From an uncultured Eubacteriales bacterium (GTDB lineage: Bacteria; Bacillota; Clostridia; Peptostreptococcales; Anaerovoracaceae): a DNA stretch of 18,342 nt. The translations under genes and the position numbers were made by a program. Shown in pieces: positions 1-7,080 of this stretch; positions within the stretch are counted from its first letter, which is position 1; every line of letters starts with the position of its first letter. Where the stretch lies: positions 1 to 18,342 of the forward strand of contig URGK01000053.1 of assembly GCA_900547295.1 (NCBI GenBank), given 5' to 3'. Below the pieces are notes generated by a model. The model saw only the letters and a list, made by a program, of their open reading frames with translations, was not told the origin of the DNA and ran no database searches.

Positions 1-267
1 GTACCTCACGCGCACCCGCGTCGTCGAGCTTCGGCGCATCGACCTTTGTCTCTCCGGAGCTGCCGCAGGCGCTGCTGCGCTGTCACTTGCTTTTGCGCTT
101 CTGTGTGTAATCTTAGCCATTACAGCTATGCACACCCAGAGAATAACAAGAACTGCAAAAGTAATTCCAAGACCCATACACATTGTCACGGTTGCACCTG
201 TCAGTCTTTCACCCATTGATAATCCTTCAAAATAAGTCGGATTAGCAAACTGTTCCATTAATGACAT
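1..267 (-). CDS. OadG/MmdD-like sodium-pump decarboxylase gamma/delta subunit (partial, 3' end beyond window)
   Basis: The first 89 codons are visible; the gene runs off the window edge. The N-terminus has one clear membrane helix at about residues 26-50, followed by an Ala/Pro-rich stretch. This is the plan of the small OadG/MmdD subunits that hold biotin-dependent decarboxylase complexes together at the membrane. The start is the ATG at 267, with a GGAGGT ribosome binding site 7 bases upstream; the ATG at 274 quickly meets a stop. The gene begins 17 bases after the mmdA stop, so the two form an operon, as in Veillonella-type mmd operons. Oddity: from about base 58 down to base 1 the frame encodes an Arg-rich tail unlike the family, while another frame of the same bases reads as an acidic, plausible protein. 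A frameshift, assembly error or misjoin at the window edge is possible. The family call rests on one helix plus context. Confidence 0.72.
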   Translation of the reverse strand, partial: MSLMEQFANPTYFEGLSMGERLTGATVTMCMGLGITFAVLVILWVCIAVMAKITHRSAKASDSAAAPAAAPERQRSMRRSSTTRVRVRY

Positions 268-284
268 AGTCCATACCTCCCAAC

Positions 285-1826
285 TTATAGCGGAATATTA
301 CCATGCTTCTTTGATGGTAATGATAATCTCTTTGAACTTAACATTTCAAGAGCGCTGATAACTCTCTGTCTTGCCGTTGCAGGTTCAATAATATCATCTA
401 CATAGCCTCTCTCTGCTGCTCTGTACGGATTATTGAATTTTTCTTCGTATTCGTCGATTTTTTCCTGTCTCTTTGCGATAGGATCGTCCGCTGCTGCGAT
501 TTCTTTTTTGAATACGATGTTGGCAGCACCTGATGCTCCCATTACTGCAATCTGTGCGCTAGGCCAAGCAAGAACCATATCTGAACCAAGCTCTTTGTTG
601 CACATTCCGATATATGCTCCGCCGTATGCTTTTCTTAAAATCATTGTAATCTTAGGAACTGTAGCTTCGCAGTATGCGTAAAGCATCTTAGCTCCGTGTC
701 TGATGATTCCGCCGTATTCCTGATCTGTTCCAGGAAGGAAGCCGGGTACGTCTTCGATTGTAAGAACAGGAGTATTGAATGCGTCACATCTTCTGATAAA
801 TCTAGCTGCTTTGTCTGAAGCATTTATGTCAAGACATCCTGCTCCAACCTTTGGCTGGTTGGCGATAACGCCTACAGTTCTGCCTGCCATTCTGATATAG
901 CATGTAATCATATTCTTTGCATAGTGAGGCATTACATCGAGGTATTTGCCGTCATCTGCAAGACCCTTGATGATATCATACATATTGTAAGCCTTGTTAG
1001 GATTGTCAGGTATGATTTCGTTGAATTCAGGAATCAGTCTGTTAGGATCGTCTGCTGACTCAACCTCAGGAACTGTTTCCATATTGTTTGCAGGAAGGTA
1101 GCTGAGAAGTTCTCTTACCTGCATTAATGTATCTTCGTCGTCCTTGCCGATAAAGTGAGCAACACCGCTGATAGTGTTATGAGTCATAGCACCGCCCAGC
1201 TGCTCTGCTGATACTTCCTCACCTGTTACAGTCTTGATAACCTGAGGTCCTGTAATGAACATCTGGCTTGTCTTGTCAACCATAAATACAAAGTCTGTAA
1301 TTGCAGGTGAATATACTGCACCGCCGGCACAAGGTCCCATAATAACTGAGATCTGAGGAATAACACCTGAAGAGATAGTATTGTTATAGAATATCTTGCC
1401 GAAACCTGAAAGTGCATTTACGCCTTCCTGAATTCTTGCTCCGCCTGAGTCATTAAGTCCTATGATAGGGCAACCCATTTTGAGAGCCATCTGCTGAGCC
1501 TTAACGATTTTTTCTGCGTGGTATTCTCCCAGTGAACCGCCAAGTACAGTGAAGTCCTGTGCATACGCATATGCAAGTCTGCCGTTGATTGTACCGTAAC
1601 CGCTTACAACACCGTCGCCTGTAGCCTTAACATCTGCCATACCGAAATTTGTGCATCTGTGGGAAACAAAAACGTCAATTTCCACAAAAGTGTTTTCGTC
1701 GAATAATATGTTAAGTCTTTCTCTTGCTGTCAGCTTGCCTTTGGCGTGCTGGCTGTCGATTTTTTTCTGACCTCCGCCAAGTGAGATTTCCTGCTTAATC
1801 TGGCGAAGTTCTTCAAGCTTATTCAT
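285..1826 (-). CDS. mmdA: Methylmalonyl-CoA decarboxylase alpha subunit / acyl-CoA carboxyltransferase
   Basis: A 513-aa biotin-dependent carboxyltransferase with two crotonase-like halves. The N-half has SGGARIQEG (127-135) and GPCAGGAVYSPA (164-175). The C-half has VPGFLPGTDQE (360-370) and RKAYGGAY (398-405). These glycine-rich turns form the oxyanion holes for acyl-CoA and carboxybiotin in this family. In anaerobes the protein moves CO2 from (S)-methylmalonyl-CoA to biotin, and the membrane partner then releases it while pumping Na+. The start is the ATG at 1826, preceded by AAGGAGG; an upstream in-frame ATG at 1880 would place that site inside the gene. The next gene is OadG-like, which favours decarboxylase over a soluble propionyl-CoA carboxylase beta subunit. 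The two families share sequence, so substrate is inferred. The length is normal for the family. A good promoter lies at 1890-1918. Confidence 0.88.
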   Translation of the reverse strand: MNKLEELRQIKQEISLGGGQKKIDSQHAKGKLTARERLNILFDENTFVEIDVFVSHRCTNFGMADVKATGDGVVSGYGTINGRLAYAYAQDFTVLGGSLGEYHAEKIVKAQQMALKMGCPIIGLNDSGGARIQEGVNALSGFGKIFYNNTISSGVIPQISVIMGPCAGGAVYSPAITDFVFMVDKTSQMFITGPQVIKTVTGEEVSAEQLGGAMTHNTISGVAHFIGKDDEDTLMQVRELLSYLPANNMETVPEVESADDPNRLIPEFNEIIPDNPNKAYNMYDIIKGLADDGKYLDVMPHYAKNMITCYIRMAGRTVGVIANQPKVGAGCLDINASDKAARFIRRCDAFNTPVLTIEDVPGFLPGTDQEYGGIIRHGAKMLYAYCEATVPKITMILRKAYGGAYIGMCNKELGSDMVLAWPSAQIAVMGASGAANIVFKKEIAAADDPIAKRQEKIDEYEEKFNNPYRAAERGYVDDIIEPATARQRVISALEMLSSKRLSLPSKKHGNIPL

Positions 1827-1889
1827 ATATATTTCCTCCTTGTATATTGGATTTAAAACTAAAACAAATGGAAACTCCATATCAAAATA

Positions 1890-1918
1890 ACTATATAATA
1901 ATATTACTTATTTTGCAA
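1890..1918 (-). promoter_or_regulatory. Sigma-A-type promoter of mmdA
   Basis: On the minus strand TTGCAA (1913-1918) and TATAGT (1890-1895) are separated by exactly 17 bp. The predicted start of transcription near 1883 leaves a leader of about 57 bases before the mmdA ATG. The promoter sits just downstream of the terminator of the preceding regulator gene, consistent with an independently started mmdA operon. Confidence 0.6.
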
Positions 1919-1930
1919 CCTGTTTCTGTG

Positions 1931-1973
1931 TGTATACATTATTCTTATAACTCAATACTTTATCCTGTATACA
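1931..1973. promoter_or_regulatory. Pair of TGTATACA palindromes upstream of the mmdA promoter
   Basis: Two perfect 8-bp palindromes TGTATACA at 1931-1938 and 1966-1973, 35 bp apart, lie directly upstream of the mmdA -35 element. Relative to the predicted start their centres are near -51 and -86, an activator-type position. They sit between a PucR-type regulator gene and mmdA, so they are candidate operator half-sites for that regulator. The region is AT-rich, so chance is a real alternative. Confidence 0.35.
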
Positions 1974-1976
1974 ATC

Positions 1977-2039
1977 AAAAACGACATACCTCGCGGCGTA
2001 CTCCGTCAACAGTTAAAGCACAGCCTCGGATGTCGTTTT
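1977..2039 (-). terminator. Terminator after the PucR-type regulator gene
   Basis: A 10-bp stem pairs AAAACGACAT (1978-1987) with ATGTCGTTTT (2030-2039). The intervening 42 bases can form an inner GGC-GTGC/GTAC-GCC helix with one bulge. Read on the minus strand the hairpin ends in a run of five T. It starts about 9 bases after the regulator's stop codon and precedes the mmdA promoter. The large loop is unusual for a simple rho-independent terminator. Confidence 0.6.
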
Positions 2040-2048
2040 ATTATTCTG

Positions 2049-3620
2049 CTATAACGCTCTTTCTATTCTCTTGAGTGCCAGAGCTATGGTAAGTCCCGGT
2101 ATTATACGGTTGCCTGTTATCTCTGCACCTAAAAGCTCGTTTATCTTCTTTAGTCTGTACTGTACGGTATTCGGGTGAATTCTCATAAAGTCAGATGTCT
2201 TGCTGCTGTTCATGCCCGCGTCAAGAACGAAGGTTTCAAGTGTTTCAAGCAGCTGTCTGCCTTTGTTGCCGCCGACTCCTTTGAATACTTCCAGAAGCTC
2301 CATATATGCTTTTTTGACAAATCCGCCCTGCACCTGTATGCTGATGCAGTTGCATACCAGTGTAAGCTCGTATTTTGTGAACACCCTTTTGAAAGGGAAT
2401 ACAAACTGCACGTGGCTTCTGGCTTCTGTGATGAGCTTGTAGGCATCACACGCTCCGTCTATGTCCTCAAAGCCTGTAACGTGGAATATCCTGACGCCCT
2501 CTGTTTCCTTGAGCTTGTCATACAGTGCCAGCACGTTTACCTTGTGGTCGTCCGCGTCTGCCGCCGTATCCAGTATAATGCCGTAGGAGTCGTCCTCATC
2601 GTTTAATTTCATTATACGAAGATCTCTCTCCTTTTCGAAAGCCGCCATAGTGCGCTCACATTCGGGGTTTTCGATGCCCTTTGCCATAAACACGCTGAGG
2701 ATTTTGTCTGTGTCAATGTCTGCCTCCTCTGCAACAGTCCTCGCAAGGCTGCTGTTGCCTCTGCATATTGCCTTGATAAATTCAGATCTGGAATCTCTCT
2801 CCGGCGTGTATTTCCACATACCCATGGCAAGCTCTATAATCTCGGCAAGCTTTGTAATCTCTGCCGCAGTGTAAAGGTCGTCATTGTCAACTATGAACAT
2901 CAGGTATTTCTCACCGGATATTATAACCGGTCCCCAGTATGTAAGAACTCCGTTTACTCCCACCATTGTATAGAATGTGGAGTGCTCTCCTCCGCCGCTT
3001 ATGCGTTTTTCCTTTGCGGCTCTTATGGCTTCATCTATTGTTGTCTGGTGTCTTGTTTCGACAGCAAGTATCTGTCCGTAGTTTTCGTTTAACAGCACCA
3101 TCTGAAAGCCGTTGCTGATTGCGGCTTTTTTGAGGGCCGACTGGAAGTTTGCATGCTTGTCGAAGTCAAGGAGATGGAATATCGTATTGCTTATAAGGCT
3201 GTTGTCAAAATTATCTCCGTATATTACTTTTTCTTCTATTGCATTTAATACTGTTCCGTATTCTGCGCTGCTGTCCTTAAATACTATAAGGGGAAGCTCT
3301 GCTTCATTTGCAGCCTCAAGGACATTATCCTCAAGGCTCTTTACTATTTTGCCCACATACAGGACTATAAGGCCTGCCGCTTTTTTGTCTGCAAGCTCTC
3401 TGATTACTGCCGCCTGTTTGTCGCTGTCATCTCTGGCACCAAAGAAGCCCGTAACAAATATCCTGTCCTCACAGTCTACAAGCTCTCTGATTTCCTCCGG
3501 TTCAGACGGTTCCAGAACAGATGCGTATCTTATTTTTCTTCCTAACCCCTTTTCTCCTGCTGCAAGTACGGCATCCTTGAAGATGTCAAGCTGCATACAG
3601 CCCTTAACGGTTGTCTTCAT
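2049..3620 (-). CDS. PucR/CdaR-family transcriptional regulator
   Basis: A 523-aa protein with a PucR-type N-terminal domain (about 1-125, running from the TTVKGCMQLDIFKD start through the LIVLYVGKIVKSLED region). A middle region follows that would hold the GGDEF-like fold of CdaR regulators. The C-terminal PucR-type helix-turn-helix is near 458-518, where SKTSDFMRIHPNTVQYRLKK is the recognition region. Family members are activators that respond to metabolites. The start is the ATG at 3620, with GAGGAGG six bases before it; the ATG at 3626 directly abuts that site. The start lies inside the end of ftsH (17-bp overlap), so translation is probably coupled. A terminator follows, then the mmdA operon, which makes that operon a likely target by position only. 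The effector is unknown. Confidence 0.85.
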   Translation of the reverse strand: MKTTVKGCMQLDIFKDAVLAAGEKGLGRKIRYASVLEPSEPEEIRELVDCEDRIFVTGFFGARDDSDKQAAVIRELADKKAAGLIVLYVGKIVKSLEDNVLEAANEAELPLIVFKDSSAEYGTVLNAIEEKVIYGDNFDNSLISNTIFHLLDFDKHANFQSALKKAAISNGFQMVLLNENYGQILAVETRHQTTIDEAIRAAKEKRISGGGEHSTFYTMVGVNGVLTYWGPVIISGEKYLMFIVDNDDLYTAAEITKLAEIIELAMGMWKYTPERDSRSEFIKAICRGNSSLARTVAEEADIDTDKILSVFMAKGIENPECERTMAAFEKERDLRIMKLNDEDDSYGIILDTAADADDHKVNVLALYDKLKETEGVRIFHVTGFEDIDGACDAYKLITEARSHVQFVFPFKRVFTKYELTLVCNCISIQVQGGFVKKAYMELLEVFKGVGGNKGRQLLETLETFVLDAGMNSSKTSDFMRIHPNTVQYRLKKINELLGAEITGNRIIPGLTIALALKRIERAL

Positions 3621-5661
3621 TTTCATCCTCCTCTTCTCCTATCTCATCATAGGATTTAAAAGGGTTTTCATCTGTTTCTTCTGTGTCTTCTTCTATATCA
3701 TCATCTGACAGATAATCACCATCATATCTTGCAAGATCTTCTTCTTCCTCTTTGAGTGCTCTTGCCTGCTCTTCCTCGTCTTTTATCTCCTGCTCCTGTC
3801 TTCTTATATTAAGCTCGTCAGCTAAAGCCTCAGGTGTTATCTCACCTGTAAACAGCCTTTCAAACTGCTCGCCGTCAAGAGTTTCAACCAAAAGCAGCGC
3901 CTGTGCAACGTTTTCAAGCTCTGTCATATGCGCTTTGAGGATTTCCTTTGTATCCTCAAGGCATTCGCCTATCATTCTTCTGATTTCTTCATCTATCTCT
4001 GCTGCAACCTCTTCGGAGTATTTCTTGCTGCTTGTAAAATCTCTGCCTAAGAATACTTCCTCGGAGTCACTGTAGTTTACGGTTCCCAGTCTTTCGCTGA
4101 AGCCGTATTTTGTAATCATATCTCTGGCTATGTCTGTAGCTCTCTGGATATCGTTGCTTGCGCCTGTACTGATGTCCTCAAGTGTAAGCATCTCAGCCAC
4201 ACGACCGCCCAGCAGATGAAGTATCTGCTCTCTCATACCCTGTCTGGTACCGTAAGATCTGTCCTCCTTAGGCAGCGTCATGGTAAATCCTCCGGCTCTG
4301 CCTCTTGGGATTATTGTAATCTGGTGAACAGGGTCTGTCTTTGGAAGGCTTCTTGCCACTACTGCATGGCCCGCCTCGTGATAAGCCGTCAGCTTGCGCT
4401 CCTCCTCGTTTATCACTCTGCTCTTCTTTTCAGGTCCTGCTATAACCTTGGTGATTGCCTCTTCTATTTCTTCCATGCGGATTGTTCTGCCGTTTCTTCT
4501 GGCTGCAAGAAGCGCCGCCTCGTTAAGCAGGTTCTCTATGTCCGCAGGTGTAAAGCCCGGTGTTCTTCTTGCAAGCACGCCTGCATCAACGCTGTTGTCA
4601 AGCGGTTTGTTCTTGGAGTGAACCTTGAAGATTTCCTCTCTGCCCTTGACATCAGGTATGCCTATAACAACCTGTCTGTCAAATCTGCCCGGTCTGAGCA
4701 GCGCAGGGTCTAATACGTCAGGTCTGTTGGTTGCCGCAAGAATTATTATTCCCGAATTTTCGGCAAAGCCGTCCATCTCAACCAGCAGCTGGTTTAAAGT
4801 CTGCTCTCTTTCGTCGTTGCCGCCGCCAAGGCCTGCGCCTCTCTTACGGCCCACTGCGTCTATTTCGTCTATGAATACTATGCAAGGCGCGTTTTTCTTG
4901 GCCTGATCGAATAAATCTCTTACTCTTGAGGCACCCACGCCGACAAACATTTCAACAAAGTCCGAACCGCTTATTGTAAAGAACGGAACTCCCGCCTCTC
5001 CTGCAGCAGCCTTTGAAAGATATGTCTTACCTGTACCCGGAGGTCCTACAAGCAGTATCCCCTTTGGAATTCTTGCTCCCAGAGTTTTGTATTTGCCCGG
5101 ATTTCTGAGGAAGTCAACAACCTCTGAAAGCTCTTCTTTCTCTTCGTCAAGACCTGCAACGTCCTTGAATGTGACTTTTTTGAGATCTGAGCTCTTTTGT
5201 AATCTGGCGCGGCTTTTGCCAAACTGCATTGCCTTGCCGCCGCCACCGCCCTGATTCATCATGAACATGAACAGGAATATGAGAGCCGCTATCATTATGA
5301 GGGTTGGCAGCAGTGAAGCCACAATTGATTCTTTTTTAGGCTGACTGCTGTATTTAATTGCGCCCTCCTTGGAAAGAGGTCCCACGTAATTCTCCACAAG
5401 GTAGCTGATTTCGGCCGAGGAGTCAAAGGTTGTAAAAACCTTGCTTCCGTCTGCAAGTGTTGCTGTGATTTCAGTACCCACTATGTTAATCTCGTTAATT
5501 TTGTCTGTGCCGTTTGTCTCTGCTTCGAGGTATTCTATCATCTTTGAAAGCGGTATGTTCTTTACCTCGTCTTTGCCGTCAAAGTTGAGAAAATATGCGA
5601 AACCCAAGATTAATGCGAATATAAGTATATATACTCCTATGTTTTTAGCAAATTTGTTCAA
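3604..5661 (-). CDS. ftsH: ATP-dependent zinc metalloprotease FtsH
   Basis: A 685-aa membrane AAA+ protease that degrades membrane proteins and short-lived regulators. Order: helix 1 (8-25), short extracytoplasmic domain, helix 2 (about 113-135), a Gly-rich linker, then the AAA+ domain. The AAA+ domain has Walker A GPPGTGKT (206-213), Walker B VFIDE (262-266) and the second region of homology ending RPGRFDRQ (323-330). The peptidase domain has zinc motif HEAGH (428-432) and the distal Asp ligand in SNDIQ (D504). The start is a TTG at 5659-5661 with GGGAGG nine bases upstream; no closer ATG fits the family N-terminus. The C-terminus (about 624-685) is a very acidic tail, rich in Asp and Glu. 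It follows tilS by 53 bp, as in Bacillus and clostridia, though hpt, usually between them, is absent. Confidence 0.97.
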   Translation of the reverse strand: MNKFAKNIGVYILIFALILGFAYFLNFDGKDEVKNIPLSKMIEYLEAETNGTDKINEINIVGTEITATLADGSKVFTTFDSSAEISYLVENYVGPLSKEGAIKYSSQPKKESIVASLLPTLIMIAALIFLFMFMMNQGGGGGKAMQFGKSRARLQKSSDLKKVTFKDVAGLDEEKEELSEVVDFLRNPGKYKTLGARIPKGILLVGPPGTGKTYLSKAAAGEAGVPFFTISGSDFVEMFVGVGASRVRDLFDQAKKNAPCIVFIDEIDAVGRKRGAGLGGGNDEREQTLNQLLVEMDGFAENSGIIILAATNRPDVLDPALLRPGRFDRQVVIGIPDVKGREEIFKVHSKNKPLDNSVDAGVLARRTPGFTPADIENLLNEAALLAARRNGRTIRMEEIEEAITKVIAGPEKKSRVINEEERKLTAYHEAGHAVVARSLPKTDPVHQITIIPRGRAGGFTMTLPKEDRSYGTRQGMREQILHLLGGRVAEMLTLEDISTGASNDIQRATDIARDMITKYGFSERLGTVNYSDSEEVFLGRDFTSSKKYSEEVAAEIDEEIRRMIGECLEDTKEILKAHMTELENVAQALLLVETLDGEQFERLFTGEITPEALADELNIRRQEQEIKDEEEQARALKEEEEDLARYDGDYLSDDDIEEDTEETDENPFKSYDEIGEEEDENEDNR

Positions 5662-5684
5662 ATCAGATTTCCTCCCATTTTGTT

Positions 5685-5690
5685 ATTATA
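5685..5690 (-). promoter_or_regulatory. Possible -10 element for ftsH
   Basis: A perfect TATAAT on the minus strand in the 53-bp gap between tilS and ftsH, 23 bases before the TTG start. No convincing -35 is seen at 16-18 bp, so this is a weak call. ftsH may also be read from upstream genes. Confidence 0.3.
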
Positions 5691-5714
5691 AACAAATCAT
5701 ATCTATACATTTTA

Positions 5715-7031
5715 TCACGCCATAACAAATATTTCAACCGTTTGGGCGTTTTTTGTGTCTTTGGTCACTTTGTATCTGCTGCTGTATCTGTAGCCTGCCA
5801 CCCACAGAACCTCTGATTCCACCGCCGCAAGCTGTATATCGTCTCTTCTGTCCTTTGGAATTTTAAGGTCTACAAATAAATCCTGTATTTTTTTGCTGCC
5901 CGTTCCTATATGAATATAATCTCCGGGCCGCCTCGTCCTTATTACAATCTCACCGCCCGGATGAACTTTTTTTATCTCGTCAGTATCAAATACCGCCGTA
6001 AGCTTTCTTGCTTCCGTATTGTGTTCCCGGGTCTGGTCTGCGCTGTTTGTTATCCTTAAAGCGCCGTACTCAAAAACCGCTTCAAAGCCTGCCGGAAGGC
6101 TTACTCTGCCCGACGGGCTGTTTTTGCACACAAGCTCATCTATTGCCCTGATATGTGTCATCGCAATATCTTCTGTAAGACCTGCCGCCTCTGCCAGTTT
6201 CATTATGACTCTGGTTCTGATGCTTCTGTGAAATCCCGCAAGAGCATTTACATCTGTTATGCCGTCCCTGCATACCTGCCTCATTGCCGCCGAGGTCTGC
6301 TGCCACATATAATCTCTGTCATCGTTAAGTACCGATGAGAGTCTTGAAAGCGAGCTTTTGAAGCCGCTGTTGAAGTTTTTCTCTATATACGGTATCAGCT
6401 CAAGTCTTATGCGGTTTCTGGTGTATTTAGTCTGCTCGTTGGTATAGTCAACTCTCGGCGAAAGCCCCTCTGCCCTGCAGTATTCAAGTATATCGGCCTT
6501 TTCCACGTCAAGCAGGGGTCTGATTATACTAAAGCCTCCGTCGCTTTTTCTCTCGTACTGAATTGCCGCAAGTCCGTCCGGTCCGGTACCTCTCATAAGT
6601 CTGAAAAGCATCGTTTCGTACTGGTCGTCTGCATTCTGCGCGACTGCGATTTTTACAGGTCCGCCGCGCCTGCCTGCAACCTCGTCAAAGGCCTCGTATC
6701 TTGCAATCCTGCCCGCCTCCTCAACGGTAAGTCCCTCGTCTGCCGCCTTTTGTATGCAGTCTGTTTCGTACTGGCGGCATATTATCCCTGCCTCATCGCA
6801 TATGCTCTGCACATATTCGGCATCAAGCTCTGCCGCGCCCGGTCTGAATTTATGATTTATGTGAACTGCCTCAAGAGTTATGTCAAGTTCCTCCGAAAGC
6901 TTCCTCAGAACAGAAAAAAGGCATACTGAATCGGGGCCTCCCGAAAGCCCCAGTACAATATGGTCGCCTTTTTGTATAAGTTCGTTCTGTCTGATTGTCT
7001 GTTTTACTGTTTTTAATACGTCTGTTTTCAT
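5715..7031 (-). CDS. tilS: tRNA(Ile)-lysidine synthase
   Basis: A 438-aa N-type ATP pyrophosphatase that converts cytidine 34 of tRNA-Ile(CAU) to lysidine, so that the tRNA reads AUA; essential in most bacteria. The PP-loop motif SGGPDS is at 30-35, followed by the HINHKFR region (about 58-64) and the ADDQYETMLFRLMRGTGPDG segment near 134-153 that follows ATP and tRNA contacts in this family. The C-terminal part (about 345-438) matches the TilS C-terminal domain. The ATG at 7031 gives the usual family N-terminus, but no Shine-Dalgarno sequence precedes it; see the nearby extended -10. It lies 49 bp after spoIIE and 53 bp before ftsH, the standard Firmicutes order. Confidence 0.93.
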   Translation of the reverse strand: MKTDVLKTVKQTIRQNELIQKGDHIVLGLSGGPDSVCLFSVLRKLSEELDITLEAVHINHKFRPGAAELDAEYVQSICDEAGIICRQYETDCIQKAADEGLTVEEAGRIARYEAFDEVAGRRGGPVKIAVAQNADDQYETMLFRLMRGTGPDGLAAIQYERKSDGGFSIIRPLLDVEKADILEYCRAEGLSPRVDYTNEQTKYTRNRIRLELIPYIEKNFNSGFKSSLSRLSSVLNDDRDYMWQQTSAAMRQVCRDGITDVNALAGFHRSIRTRVIMKLAEAAGLTEDIAMTHIRAIDELVCKNSPSGRVSLPAGFEAVFEYGALRITNSADQTREHNTEARKLTAVFDTDEIKKVHPGGEIVIRTRRPGDYIHIGTGSKKIQDLFVDLKIPKDRRDDIQLAAVESEVLWVAGYRYSSRYKVTKDTKNAQTVEIFVMA

Positions 7032-7040
7032 AACAACAGT

Positions 7041-7049
7041 ATTGTATCA
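7041..7049 (-). promoter_or_regulatory. Possible extended -10 promoter of tilS
   Basis: TGATACAAT on the minus strand fits an extended -10 element. It lies only nine bases before the tilS ATG, so transcription from it would give an mRNA with almost no leader. There is no good -35. Chance is quite possible; read-through from spoIIE is the alternative. Confidence 0.25.
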
Positions 7050-7080
7050 CGATTTTGCGTAAAAATGTAGTTTCTTTTGG

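Noticed and set aside
1977..2039. Riboswitch upstream of mmdA
   Set aside because: The structure lies before the mmdA promoter and right after the regulator's stop, with a T-run, so it is better read as a terminator. I recognise no riboswitch core.
3112..3708. Long open frame of 198 codons on the plus strand
   Set aside because: It runs antisense to the PucR-type regulator and the end of ftsH, is Ser/Leu-rich low-quality sequence, lacks a ribosome binding site and spans two real genes. It is a shadow of the opposite strand.
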